Shown in pieces: positions 24,991 through 38,401 of a DNA stretch of 64,000 bases. The DNA comes from Riptortus pedestris (lineage: Eukaryota; Arthropoda; Insecta; Hemiptera; Alydidae). Each line of letters starts with the position of its first letter. Positions within the stretch are counted from its first letter, which is position 1. A program made the position numbers and the translations under genes. The notes below the pieces were generated by a model. The model was given only the letters and a program-made list of their open reading frames with translations, was not told where the DNA came from and ran no database searches. The DNA lies in assembly GCA_019009955.1 (NCBI GenBank), contig CM032228.1, positions 225,492,501 through 225,556,500 on the forward strand. The letters are read 5' to 3'.

Positions 24991-26029
24991 GCCCCATATT
25001 TTTGTATAAGTCATAAAGTGTTATTCCACGTGGAATAGCAATACTAGCAGAAATGTTTGCAAACATCTAAAATGTTATTTATTTGTTTTGGAGTCGGAAT
25101 AATTCTGCGAGTGAAGAGCTGGTCCTAGAAAAGAGGCTTTCACTTCCACGTTTAACCACAACCGTTTAAATATTAATGAGTTGGCTGCACATTGTTGGGT
25201 TCATTATACTCTGTCGGCCTTTATTGTGGGCAGAAAGATTATAAATACGACCCCTGGAGCCTTGTTTATAGCCTTTCTTTCTTAAGCAAAAATTTTCTAA
25301 GGTTATCTCAGTTGTGAAGATTTTACTTTTCGCTATTGTCTTAGGTCTTAAACACTTCACATCTGACAAGGAAAAGTGTCGATTAGAAAATAAGACAAAT
25401 GTTTAATATATATCATGCATGTTATTTATTGTTAACAGCATCAGAAAATATTAACTAGGTGAAAAAATCATGATTACTAAAGTCCAATTTCTATATGAAG
25501 TATAAAAATTATTTTTAACACTGAAAACGGAATTAAATGTTTTAATCCTCTCCGTATCCACCTCGGCTATTTTTTGTGTGACGTCAGTAAACATGTATGT
25601 TTGCATCTCGCGTAATTCAAAAACGACTAGCCTGCGAATTTTCTCATACTTAGGACATCTATAATATCTTGAATTAATATCGAAAAAATGGGGTGGATGT
25701 AGGACAGCTAAAATGAAGTATTGCATATTTTTCCGTACCTATCAGAGATACCAAAGACTTGTTGGCTTTTATGGTTTATAATAAAAAGATTTTTAACCCT
25801 TTGTGATCTGAGGCATTGGAACGGAAATATCCTCTGCCGCTTTCAAATGAAATAATTAAAATGAAGTTCAGAAAAAAAATGAATATAAAGGGGCCTTCTA
25901 TTTTCTATATCAGATTTTTATTTTAGTATGAATTGGTTTGTAATTCACATATTGATACGTGTTATACATGTTTTATAAGTAGTTTTAATAACAGCTACCT
26001 TCTCAATTTGTGTGTATATAACTGACATA
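24991..26029. other. No recognised feature
   Basis: Unassigned. Short minus-strand frames at 25166-25369 and 25451-25726 show no known motif. Confidence 0.5.
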
Positions 26030-26545
26030 CCTGAAGTGCATGGAGATACAGACACAATCTGGTCAACAAATTTGGACGACAGCGATTGTTGGACATGTTG
26101 AAAGAATGGAACTAATAGTTTAGAAGAAGCTTAGAAGTGGTTGGATAAGGAAAGTGTGGCATCTGTGGAATATCTTGTGGATTACTTGCGGAGGACAAGC
26201 CTGGGTGTGAGCTCCGATGAACAGTCAACATTGGTTGAGGTTGGAGAGCCAGGTCCTACAAGAACTGTAGAGCTTAGTAAGGTAAAATAAGTACAAAAAA
26301 CTATATCTCACATACTATGATATAGCTTAATGTTTTTGTTGTGTCTAAGTCTAGAATTGTCACAAACCAGAGGATTAGCAGGTCACAAAGGATATTCCCG
26401 GAGCAATCTGTATCGGGACCGTTCTGCAATAAATGCATCATGAGAAACAAAGGCGAATTCCACCCGAGGCCGGAGGTATTAGAAAACCATCCCTTCGTAG
26501 CCCGTAGCTTGCACAAGCTGACTTATAAGAGGCATTGGCAAATAT
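26030..26545 (+). other. Possible decayed coding remnant, unknown
   Basis: One frame reads DTDTIWSTNLDDSDCWTC, a stop, then KWLDKESVASVEYLVDYLRR and a Glu-rich stretch ending VELSK before GTAAAAT. A second frame at 26341-26547 reads CNKCIMRNKGEFHPRPEVLE. Base composition is less AT-rich than the flanks, which suggests former coding sequence. I cannot name a family; it could be a transposase relic or chance. Confidence 0.25.
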
Positions 26546-27069
26546 GAGAATGCTGACTACAACTTCAATTTACCATCCATACTTCCATATTGTGTCTGTT
26601 GGACAAGGACGGGAAAAGCTTGAAATAATGAAATTATAAAAAAAATAATTCATTGAAAAATGCTTGACCTTCTCCTTAGCTTACCCAAACTAGACAAATA
26701 AAACCGTAGAGCTATTGTGAACTATCTCCAGCTATAACTCGTGTTACATTAAGTAAAAAGAGAATTTTTTTTAATGTTTATCTGTTCAGGAATACGAACA
26801 TTAAATCCCGGGAAATGAAAATCCCGATGAGACGGAAAGGCCTCTTATCTGTTCTACTGGATTGCTTGTTTCCAAAACCACTGATCCATAATGTTCAGTG
26901 AAGCATTATTCTTTTCTCATTTATCAATCATATTATATCACATCTATAGGCACATTGAGAATATTATTCAAACACGATTAAATATTTACTGTATTACTAT
27001 TGTCCAATTCAGAGGTCGGACATTTCATTTTTTTTATCGATTGGTAGTGAGATGTCTTCAAATTAAATC
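26546..27069. other. No recognised feature
   Basis: Unassigned AT-rich DNA. Confidence 0.5.
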
Positions 27070-27083
27070 AACTAATGTTTTAT

Positions 27084-27381
27084 ATCTCTGGAATATGCTG
27101 GATGGTAGAGGAACAAATGTATAAGGATCAATAAGAAGGCCAAGTCCTCTACTGGTTTTTAATATAATGCAGAGTGCACTTTCGGAGTCAACGCTCCATC
27201 CTCAGTGCCTGCTGATTAAAGCTGCGTTGCCTGGACCACGACTGCCGAGTCGCCCGGCAGTCGTGGTCCAGGCAACGCAGCTTTAATCAGCAGGCACTGA
27301 GGATGGAGCGTTGACTCCGAAAGTGCACTCTGCATTATATTAAAAACCAGTAGAGGACTTGGCCTTCTTATTGATCCTTAT
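27084..27381. mobile_element. Perfect palindromic insertion with 14-bp target duplication
   Basis: Arms 27120-27247 and 27255-27382 are perfect inverted copies (128 bp, no mismatch found) around a 7-base loop AGTCGCC. The insert is flanked by the direct repeat AACTAATGTTTTAT at 27070-27083 and 27382-27395. The first 36 bases (ATCTCTGGAATATGCTGGAT and on) lie outside the palindrome. That part plus the outer arm (to CCTCTACTG) matches 17912-17983 inside the LINE region. Both arms hold a hammerhead-like core. The duplication length suits retrotransposon-type integration. Confidence 0.9.
27297..27340 (+). ncRNA. Hammerhead-ribozyme-like motif (mirrored on minus)
   Basis: CTGAGGA (27297-27303) satisfies the core CUGANGA. 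After one extra base, GGAG...CTCC forms stem II, then GAAA (27319-27322). AGTGC/GCATT with a 5-base loop can form stem III, followed by A as the cleavage position (UA). Stem I is weak. Because the locus is a perfect palindrome, the same motif exists on the minus strand at 27162-27205. The extra base before stem II and poor stem I make activity uncertain. Confidence 0.45.
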
Positions 27382-27536
27382 AACTAATGTTTTATTTGAC
27401 ATACTCCAATTTGTTTTTATTCTGACTTCATAACCTATACTGTCTTGTGAGTCGCTGGCTATTACAATGAAATATACGTTTCATACACTACTCAGTGCTA
27501 ATTGATTTATTTTCAATGCATTTATTTAGCAGATTT

Positions 27537-27645
27537 CCCTTAAGGGAAATCAGCTATTGAGGTTGTACTCATGACGCGATTTTCGAAAATTTTCTTCAAA
27601 TGTCCATCGATCCTACCCAGGAGATGACGAAAATGAGGTCCGTTA

Positions 27646-27702
<57 letters not shown>

Positions 27703-28260
27703 CAGTGGGAGGGGGGGGGTTTAGAGGGGGATTTTCAAAATTCGAAATATCTCCGTTACCATACGTCGGATCAAAACATTGTATACAACCAATCTTATTG
27801 TAAATTAAATTTACTATAAATATTGTTATATACATTTATTCTCTATCTTGAATATTAACCGAGATATTTGCATTTGTATGAAGTCTGTGGTCGGGTATAG
27901 TTAGGCTATTTCCGCCAGTACTCGGCTCAGGTGGAAGCTTCTTCTAACCTTACCTGTCGTTTCTAACCTTACCTTACCTTCCTTACTTTGTGAGATTTAT
28001 GCAAATACGTTCTGTTCATCCGCCCCCCCCCCCTTCTTTAGTTCTTGGGCTACTAAAATATGAGTTATTAAAATAAAAATTATTCTTACAATTCAGAAGC
28101 CGTTTCAGTTGAGAATTTATTTTAATTAACTGAAAGATTTCTCATTACCATTTGTATTTAATCACGGTGGTATTGTGTTAGCAGTATGCAGATTTCTCTA
28201 TTGTAAAACGTCACATGGGAAATCTGCTTAGTTTACGCAGCCCCTGCGTGACGGACTTTT
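27537..28260 (-). mobile_element. R1 family repeat, copy 5 (medium middle)
   Basis: Starts TTAGCAGATTTCCCTTAAGG and ends CCTGCGTGACGGACTTTT. The middle is the medium type (CTCGGCTCAGGTGGAAGC, then TTCTAACCTTACCTGTCG). (TA)n at about 27651-27698 is in the usual context; the segment between the TA tract and the ACCAGTGGGAGG block is deleted. Confidence 0.88.
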
Positions 28261-30089
28261 TACAATAGGTTTTGAGTAATTATACTGTCATCAATAGACC
28301 TCAATAAAGCGTCACTGAACTGAAACCAACCCACATGCGCCTTCGGGATAAAAACGCACTATCAGGATCTCTTTTAGATTTGATTCAACACTATACCTCC
28401 TGAAAGCTGATAAGCGCTAATCTTCATTTATTACGTGATACCAGGAGATTTGTTGTTCGCAGACCAAATGTATGGTAGTAAATCAATTACTGTTTGAATT
28501 ATGTTACATTTCTAGAATCGTTAATATATTTTTGGGGTTTGAAATTTCTTATTTGCCCCTCCTTTACATCCCTCCCTCCTCCTCCTCCAACTCGTCTAAA
28601 GAAGAGTACGTCGCATTTATTTATTTTAAACAAGAGCACCCGCTCCATACGAGATAAAATGAATTTTAAATTTTTAGAGTGATATTAAGACTATTATTAA
28701 TGTTCTAAACAAAATAAATGCATTATATATAATTATTTAATTGATAGATTTTATAAAATTAACTCCTGTAATTTGAGCTAACTATATAACGAATGTATAA
28801 CAAAATTATTATGGATGTATAATAATATAAAGAAAAAATCATTTATATAAAGCAATTGGCGTATTCCCATTATGTTTTTTTAAAGCATTTAATGCTAATA
28901 AATGTATTCCATTTCACTAAAGGGTTTGAGAATTATTCGGTAAATGGCTCATATATTTAAACGTCATAGTAGAAATATAATCGAAAAATAATCCTACAAA
29001 AATATTTAGACTTCTATGCGATTTTTAAAGCATATTCCTACAAATATTCTTTGAGATATATGAGACCTATGCAATAAAAATATCAAATATTAGTGTTAGA
29101 TTTAATAAGAAAAAAAGAAAAATCCAGATTTCATGATGTATATCTTTATTTTTCTAGGACTTATTTCCCAGTTCTTTTTATGGATACAGAAAGCGTGTAT
29201 GAGTGCAGACCTGTTTTTATTTATCATTAAACGAAATTAATTTAAATCTTATATGAATATTTTCTCCAACGCATAGAAAGTCACATATTTACAATGTATT
29301 TTTCTTATTACACTTGAAATGATTTAAATGGGTTACATTCCCTTTGGTACGGAATTTTTTAATTAAGGCTTTCCTTCTAAATATTTAAGTATTGAAAATA
29401 GCAAAAGCAAAACATGGAAAACAGAAAACATACTATTGTTGGTCTATTTATATGCTTTAATCCGAAATTATTTCTGCAACACTATTTAATACTCCTACTG
29501 CATCTTTATATATAACTTGAACATTTTAGGATAAAGTTTGGCCACTTTTAATAAATTTTACAAACTGGGGTCTAACTTGTTTATAAATACATTTTATATT
29601 CACTGTTTGACAAATATTTCCATTATATATGTACCTGATAATTATCAGATGTAGACAGTTTTGTGCTGCAAGTGCTGGAGCTATTTATGTACAATAACAG
29701 CTTGTCATCCCTCACAGAAGACGTATTGTGTTTATATTAAATGACTTATTACAGTGCCCATTAATTAGATTCCCTTATCGTCAGGAAACTATCTCTAGAA
29801 TTCTTATCATATAATTTATCTGTATTAAAAACAAATCCCTTGATAAATGGATACCTCTCAGTTTAATTTAGTTTTAGCATCAATTAATCGCCCTTTTAAG
29901 ACTCCTACCTTTAGTTATTATTAGTTCTGAATTAACTTTGCTTAATAATAGACTTAATGTTAGGATCTTTGTTCAGTTTGTTGTTTTTGTCGTTTAGTTG
30001 TACCCGGATCTTAGAATTCTTTCTACTTAAAAGTGATTAAACGGTTTAAAAAATGTTTCTTTTAGAAGCACACCGGATCGAAGAATTAT
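28261..30089. other. No recognised feature
   Basis: Unassigned AT-rich DNA. Short frames only. Confidence 0.5.
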
Positions 30090-30770
30090 TTTATGTTATA
30101 TAAACTCCAATGGAAGATTGGATAAGATCACCTTGTCTCAATCCTGAGTTAACTTCGATTAATTCAATCATCTCCAGTATCACTCGACAGCTGAAGCCAT
30201 TCATACATGCCTTTGTAGGTCGGACCAGGTTTCCTGGAAACCCGAGCACAGTCGTTATCTTCCAAAGACAGCCTCCATCAACTGTATCATATCCTGCTTT
30301 GAAGTCCATTAATAGGGTATGTGCGAATTGTTCTACCTCTCACCATTTCTAAAGTAAATGTTTAAAGGTAGATATCTGTTCAAAGGAGTATATTTCTCTT
30401 TTTAACCCTGCTTGGTAATCGCACATGGCTCATTCGTAGTACGGGTTCATTCTATTAAGCTACTTAAGCCCTAGTGTAGACGTTTTGAGCCCCATTAGCC
30501 AGGGATACGTTTCTCTTCACAGATCTTCAAGAATGCCGGTGAATACCACCCCTCCTCGTTCACAGGCAATCCGACTATCTCAGGGGCATTTCAATCTCTT
30601 CTAATGCCATCTCTTCCATATCAAGGAGACCTGCTCAACCACATTTCCATCCAGGTCTTCAGCGTAGTTTTTAAGGCTCCCTCTGTTCACCAAATACTGG
30701 AAGTTCTCCTTCCAAATCGCCAGCCGATGCGCTTGCTGTAGGAGCAACAGGTGTGTAGCGTTTTGTCGTA
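30090..30770 (-). pseudogene. Non-LTR retrotransposon RT fragment, decayed
   Basis: The minus frame 30309-30091 reads DFKAGYDTVDGGCLWKIT ... GFPGNL ... VNSGLRQGDLIQSS. These are the RT blocks 'DFKxAFDxVDRxxLW' and 'GVRQGCxLSPxLF' of CR1/Jockey-like LINEs. Upstream (30310-30760, other frames) remnants of the preceding block are visible (GILEDL, YQAG-like CAITKQG). Frame shifts and stops make it inactive. No catalytic YADD block is retained. Confidence 0.75.
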
Positions 30771-30989
30771 ATCGCTATATAAACAACAACAAAAAAAAAA
30801 AAACTAAAAACAGTGATGACTGGTAGGGGCTTTGAGCCAACTGTTCCTAGTTCAATAAGATGTGAAACCAGATTATTTGAAATTAAAATTAACTCCAAAA
30901 GAACAGAAAAAGGCCAATATTGCCTCTAAATACAAATGTGTTACAACAAGTTGTTTTAAAAAATAATAGATGGCCTTAATTTCAAATAG

Positions 30990-31180
30990 TAAATCTAGAG
31001 TGGCGAGTTATATTCCCGCCCACGCAATAGGAATTTATTTAGTGACGAACTCATTAAATACAACCCTTAGCCCTGTTTAGAAAAGGGTGGTGTCTTGTAG
31101 ATACCCCGTCCCAATTAGTCAAAGTAGCTAAACGTAGACGTTAATAAATAATAATAAAAGAAAAAAAGAAAGAAAAAGTA
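30990..31180 (+). repeat. SINE copy, 3' two thirds
   Basis: AGAGTGGCGAGTTATATTCC matches the box B side of the tRNA-like head. It is followed by the family body GGAATTTATTTAGTGACGAA, the GTTTAGAAAAGGGTGGT block and an A-rich tail ACGTTAATAAATAATAAT. Confidence 0.65.
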
Positions 31181-31327
31181 TATTCTTGTAAAATTAAATT
31201 ATAAAAGGTCGTGGACCATAAAAAAAATAGTCAAAAGAGTTACCCAACAACATTAAAAGTGCGATTTTTATAGATATTTTTAAGGAGAGTCAGTATTCTC
31301 TCCTTCAGGAGAACACTAAAAAAAGTT

Positions 31328-31331
<4 letters not shown>

Positions 31332-31381
<50 letters not shown>
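31332..31381. repeat. (TA)n microsatellite
   Basis: About 25 TA units. The flanks are not R1. Confidence 0.97.
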
Positions 31382-31383
<2 letters not shown>

Positions 31384-32084
31384 GGTCAAATAACTCAGCA
31401 TCTCCACTCGTTTCTTACTTCTTTCTTGTTTCTTCACCAAACTTTAAATGAAGCTAAATCTGTGGCTGCATCTGGTCTATATGCTGGAAAGTTGTGGAGT
31501 TAAAAAAAAAGTGAAAAATGGTCCCAGGTAAGGTGAAGGTAAGGTTGAAAAAAGAAACAAAGGAAATTTAACTTTATAAAATACTTTAGCGGCAAACCAA
31601 TAATATATACAATATAACGATCGATCGGTCCTATATTATGAGTACTCATTTAATAGTTTCCGTAGATAATGCTAGCATTATAATAAAGAAATAGGTACCT
31701 GCGGAAAACACATACTTTTTATGAAGTGGATTTTCTTCCTGTGTTATTTTGTGTTCCCAATGAGATTCTGTCTTCTAGCTGGTGAATACTAGTTGCGGTG
31801 ATCCGTATATGGCACTAGAGTTGCGGGAGATGAAAGATAGACTATTACACTGTAGCGGTAGAACTAATACAGGAGAGTGGACGAGCCCCTACTCTGGAGC
31901 GGAATAGATCCCAACTGTGTAACGGGTGAATCCCAACTGAACTGTATCTTTGAAACCAGCCGGTGCCTTCTTGAGCTAGCAACGCAGTTTCCGCTATAGG
32001 CCACCGCCATGGTGATCTCCATATGTGTGGCGGGTTTGTGAACTAAGCGAGCGCGGGGAATTCAATTCAAAGTCGACTGAACAA
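31382..32084. other. No recognised feature; one GC-richer patch
   Basis: 31790-32060 is clearly richer in G+C than its surroundings, but all frames are interrupted and no motif is recognised. It could be part of an unknown repeat. Confidence 0.4.
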
Positions 32085-32210
32085 CTTGTATAGGTCTCAT
32101 TTTTGTTTTAGGTTAGGATTGATGGACATTTGAAGGACATTTTCAATAAAAATTTCATGATTGTATTTGGTTTGCTCATTCACTGTGGCTATCCCCTTCA
32201 ACCTTTTTAA
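32085..32210 (+). mobile_element. R1 fragment, strongly diverged
   Basis: GGTCTCATTTTTGTTTTAGG, then ATTGATGGACATTTGAAG and AAAAATTTCATGA, follow the order of the R1 block near its palindromic end. Both R1 termini are missing. Confidence 0.5.
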
Positions 32211-32355
32211 CCTATTCAAAGTAACATGGTTAAGCCGAAGCCGTCCAATACAGTAATAAGAGCAATGTTATCCGCATTCGTGAGGGCACTCAGAAATAAT
32301 TTAAAAATTTGCCCTTGTTCCTTTATTCAATCGGTTGTATTTTATTAGAGCTTAC

Positions 32356-32510
32356 CTGTAGTGCTGATCGTGGTTGCATCTGATCGGCTGCTGTGCAATT
32401 TCGCTGTCGTGTGTTCCGGAGAACCTGCAGGTAGAGATGTACTGCTTCACTGATGACCGGAAGTGGGGGTGGGACAGACCGTACACTATCGGGTTGTAGA
32501 TCACAGACAT
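32356..32510 (-). CDS. Opsin-type GPCR, internal exon (TM7 end and helix 8)
   Basis: The 155-bp exon is bounded on the minus strand by an acceptor TTTCTTTCCAG and a donor AG|GTAAGC. It encodes 51 full codons and starts in phase 0 with MSVIYNPIVYGLSHPHFR, then a cytoplasmic tail with SSVKQYISTC. NPIVY is the NPxxY motif of rhodopsin-family receptors, and Y-NP-x-x-Y-x-x-SHPxxR is typical of opsins (arthropod opsins commonly have SHPKYR). By alignment with rhodopsin, residue 1 here corresponds to position 297, so the retinal-binding lysine 296 should be the last codon of the preceding exon, which I could not find in the window. Cysteines in the tail may be palmitoylated. The higher GC content and clean splice sites mark a real host exon. 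Opsin subtype (visual r-opsin, Rh7-like or other) is unresolved. No other exon is recognised. Confidence 0.8.
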
Positions 32511-32599
32511 CTGGAAAGAAACAAATATAGCTGCAGATATATTTAAAAAGAAGATATTATAACGACTGGGTTGCGGCAATAGGCAGTGGAAGCTGTAAA

Positions 32600-33065
32600 C
32601 ATAAATATTCCCACAACCAAATTACTTACAAATAATTTAGGAAAGGTTTCACCAACAACAGACTCTTGACCAAATTTAAAGAAATATAAATTAATTTATT
32701 AACAAACATTTCCCAATTAAAAATATCAAATTTAAAATGAAATAGGGACCTTTCAAGGTATATATTGAGGACACTTATGTCTAATTAAACTAAATTACTA
32801 AGAAATAACTTAGCTCATTTTTAGAAGTCTTTCTACAGGCTCTGCCATATGTGAGGATGTGCAGGTTGAGATTAATGAGATGTCATAGACCAGGACCTTG
32901 CCTCCAGAATATCTGAGATCTGAATTGGTTAATCCCTTCGCGAGGACACCTTTTTATAGCCTGAGCCTATGACGAATTGCCCCCGACGATCAAATATGCT
33001 CAAAAAGGCTACTAAAGTAATTTAGTTATCCTAATTAATCTCGAATATTGTTCAGTGTATCAACT
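32600..33065. other. No recognised feature
   Basis: Intronic or intergenic AT-rich DNA upstream (minus-strand sense) of the opsin exon. Confidence 0.5.
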
Positions 33066-34509
33066 TTAACCCGTAAATGGTAACATCTCTCCAACTCACT
33101 CTCCCAGTAACATCCGTCTATGAGACTAAGTTTTTTTTTTCTTCTGTATTTAGGGTATAAAAGATCAGTATACAATTAATATTTAAACTTTATTTTTCTA
33201 AGACTTTATTTTGTAATGAATGACAATATTAATAACACAAACAAAAATAATAGTTAACATTTAAAAATGGAATAAAATAATTAAAAGGTTTATTGCTAGT
33301 ATATACATGTTTAGGAATCAATTAAAAGATAAAACAAAGTTAAAAATTCTGTACATACACATTACAAATTTTCTTCGAACATTCTAAACAATTAGGTGTA
33401 CCGCACTTTACACATTTATTATATTTCATTCTGATTTTTGTATAAGGGCAATAACGACAGTTTTTTCTCTTTTCCAAGCTGTCACTTTTATCCTGTTTCT
33501 TGCTTTGACATGGTGGTTCCTTATCACATTCTGGACGAATAGTTTCCTTTATATTTTTTTTTAATTCCTCAGGCGAATTGGGTACGTTTAATCGAGTCTC
33601 CATGTGTTTTTTTATCAGACTGAATCCTAGTTCTTTCAGGAAATTAAACCTTTCCATTTTTACTGATTGAATATTAGAAAACACAACATGGCTGTTGGAA
33701 CAACTCAACGAAATTAGATAATAAAAAACTGCCAACGGCCACCTTCTGGTACGCCGATTTGTCGAGTATATACTGCATTTGAAATCTAGTGTGTCTACAC
33801 CGGATTTAGTGGCATTGTAAAAGGATACAATTTCGGGTTTGTCGTTTCCTTTATCCCTAAACTCTGAGTCATGGATGGAAGAGATTAGTATATATAACTG
33901 CTTTGAAGTAATATCCGTCTGATGGGCGGATATTATTATAGACATTTACGGTAATATTAGTCTAACAGACGGAGTTACTACGTACCTTTAGAGTAATATC
34001 CGTCCCAAAAGCGGAGTGACTTATTTTCAAATGATAAATTTATAGCCAAACACGAACTATCACCAAAGGTATAGTTGGATTCATGAGACGTGAGACAGTC
34101 CGCGCATGGGGGTGGGGATGGGTGGTAGGCTTGGTGGGGATGAGAGGACCATGTACTACCCAAGCTGAACATATTTGCCAGCATGCCGAACACTTGTTCC
34201 AGCTCTTTAAGCTACACTACATACACACTGAGGGCTAATGTTTTCAGGACGTCCTATACATATCCGAAGCTCACGAGAGTAGTTAACAGATTGATAACGG
34301 GAGCATGCGCAATAGCCTTCTTTGCTACTGCGCATCCTAGCCACTGTCTCACGTCTTATGAATCCAACTATAAACAAACACAACCAAGGTAATGGATTAA
34401 CTGAAGTATAGCTGGAAGACGGAGGTTTCAAAATGGCAATTACGCTGTCTAGCGGAAAAACTATTATTCTAACCCGTCCTACAGACGGATATTACCATTT
34501 ACGGGTTAA
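33066..34509. mobile_element. piggyBac-like DNA transposon, internally deleted
   Basis: TTAA at 33066-33069 and at 34506-34509 flank terminal inverted repeats CCCGTAAATGGTAACATC (left) and CCCGTAAATGGTAATATC (right, complement), 17 of 18 identical. The motif AATATCCGTCT recurs several times inside (near 33117, 33905, 34000, 34480), like subterminal repeats. It contains the C-terminal third of a transposase (33340-33945). At 1.4 kb it is shorter than a usual autonomous piggyBac (about 2.3-3 kb). It cannot move by itself. Confidence 0.93.
33340..33945 (-). pseudogene. piggyBac transposase, C-terminal fragment
   Basis: 201 codons. Residues 39-54 read IVSFYNATKSGVDTLD, the piggyBac block that carries the third catalytic aspartate (D51). 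RRTRRWPLAVFYYLI follows at 64-78. The C-terminal cysteine-rich domain has CRYC (163-166), CVKC (178-181), CLEC (186-189) and C194, the cross-brace zinc-finger type that binds the transposon ends in this family. The N-terminal two thirds, with the first two catalytic aspartates, are missing, and the sequence upstream (33950-34430) does not resemble them. The first methionine is probably not the original start. The fragment is uninterrupted, which suggests it is fairly young or recently derived. The element's TTAA-bounded ends are at 33066 and 34509. Confidence 0.9.
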
Positions 34510-36176
<1,667 letters not shown>

Positions 36177-36180
36177 AAAT

Positions 36181-36680
36181 TCCATAATTTACCATGCCGT
36201 AATGCGTTACACTTCATTCATAAAACATGACTGTAAAAGTATCGAGGTTTGGTTACCTACATATCTTAGAATATCATCTTCGTTTGACTGTTTGAGAGCA
36301 TATTTGATTCCAAATTGAACTATCTGTGGTTTGTGTTATTCGTCGAGTGCCATTCGAAACTCACCTTGATTGACCTATTGAACAGTAATACGTGATACCA
36401 AAAAGTTAAATTTCTCCAATGAAATTAGAAACAACAAATAAATTCCAAATCGGGGCAGAACAATATTTCACAAGAGATAAGTCCATAAGATATTATTAAA
36501 GTAGTACAAGACATATCAATTAAAGTAGGAACTACATGAATGAAGTTGCTTATTTCTCTTATCAGTTCACAGAAATACCGCTTCAACTTTGTAATATTTT
36601 CAGGGTTAAAATATTTTATAAAATACAAATGTTATCAAAAATTAAAGAAAAAAAATATGAGTGTTTGTATGTGAAAGTAT
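36181..36680. other. No recognised feature
   Basis: Unassigned AT-rich DNA. Confidence 0.5.
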
Positions 36681-37220
36681 TATCAGATTTCCTTAAGGGG
36701 AAATCAGCTATTGAGGTTGTACTCATGACGCCATTTTCCAAAAATGTCTTCAAATGTCCATCGATCCTTTCCAGGAGATGACGAAATGTATGTTACCCTA
36801 CTTCTACTCATGTTACATAAACAATACTCTTTTATGTAATAAACGACATTATTTGAATCTTTAATACCATATATTGTTTTCTAGAGACCTTTATTATACG
36901 AGATACACCCCCCCCCCGTCTTATGTTCTTGAACTACTAAAATTTGATTGATTGAGATAAAACTTATTCTGATTCATTATAAATTACAGTACTAGATATA
37001 GCAAATAGTTTTCAATAAAATGTATGCGTTATATTCTGATATTTTTCAGTAATTGTTTTTCTTTCCCGTGAGAAGTTGGCAGACCTGTTTGTTTACGTTT
37101 CAGGCGCTTCCCGTAGGGAGGTTTCTTATTATCGTGTGTATTTATTCACTTAATATTGAAGGTGCTGCTGTGTTTCCATTATGTAGATTTATCTATTGTT
37201 AAACTTCACGAGGGATGCGG
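36681..37220 (-). mobile_element. R1 family repeat, copy 6, internally deleted
   Basis: Starts TATCAGATTTCCTTAAGGGG and AAATCAGCTATTGAGGTTG. Directly after CAGGAGATGACGAAATG it jumps to the ACCCTACTTCTACTCATG block, so the TA tract and about 300 bases are deleted. The long-type middle follows (GACCTGTTTGTTTACGTT), and it fades after AAACTTCACGAGGGATG. Confidence 0.8.
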
Positions 37221-38401
37221 TAATTTTAAAAAGGATATCTGTTACTCATGAAACTCAGAAATAAACTATTTCTAAAAGGCAGTGGGTCCATGTTTGTTAA
37301 CCAGTGGAATCCGCTAGAATGAATGTGGTTTAGGGAGTTCGGGGAAAAGGGTATGCAGTACAAAATTACTAATTTAATTGTTTCTGTTAGAGTCTGTTCA
37401 ATCACAAAGGGATATTAATTGGTGTGATGATTGAAAGCATATTTCGTAAATCAGTAAATGGATGCCCAAATCAACAACTGATTTCCCCTAATGAGAAATA
37501 TGCTCAAGAATTCCATTTATAGTTATTTTAGAACAACGATTTCATTAATTAGTGAAATATCACAAAAGGGTATTTCAGTTCACCCGTGAGTCAGGGTCCT
37601 ATACTGTGACCTTTTCCAATCTCCAATAAGCCTTTTTATTATTTTATTTCGATAGGCCCAAGGCCCTTCCAATAAATATACCTTCGGAGCAATGGTTGTT
37701 CCCGTTTCTAATATATTCCTCTTTCTCTGCCTTGGATAATTTATTGCTATTTTGGATTTGTTTTCCTCCTTTAATATGTCATTTTACAAATTACTAATTT
37801 TTTAGTTTATTGTTTTTTTTCCTGGAAGAGTGGGTTAGTTGTTCACACTTCAGGATAAACGCATTAATAAGAATGGTTTACAATCAGTAATACTTTTCCT
37901 TTCAATTCATTGTATGATCAGTTGAAGGGAATTCCTCCATAAGCAACAAATACTCTTTTACCATACAGACCATAATAAATCTTCATTCTGATTACAAAAT
38001 TACTAAGTTCGTTGAAAAAAAACGAAACTAATAATTTCACTGCTCCTAATAAATAAACAGAAACTTAGTAATTTTTTTAAGATTATTTTTTTTTTAAATG
38101 TCTGAATACTCTACCAATCATAATTTTTAAACTTTATATTTTAGAGTTTCATATAACTAAACTAAATGGCCGAAATTGGGGCAGGAAAGGAGACTTTTTT
38201 GGGGGTAGGATTCCCACTCATACTTATCTCAGATGAGAATAAGCCACTGTATTAAGGAACATCTTAATTAATGAGTTGAACGTTTCGTTTCCATCTTATT
38301 TTCTACTAAGTGAGATACGTGGAGAAATTATCGGCTGGACGTCATCAACCAACATTCTATGCTCTACAAGTATTAATTTTCATTTGATCGATCCCAAAGT
38401 G
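37221..38401. other. No recognised feature
   Basis: Unassigned AT-rich DNA. Confidence 0.5.

Noticed and set aside
34207..34431. Possible further opsin exon on minus in this frame
   Set aside because: Lies inside the piggyBac element, has no transmembrane opsin motif and no suitable splice sites.
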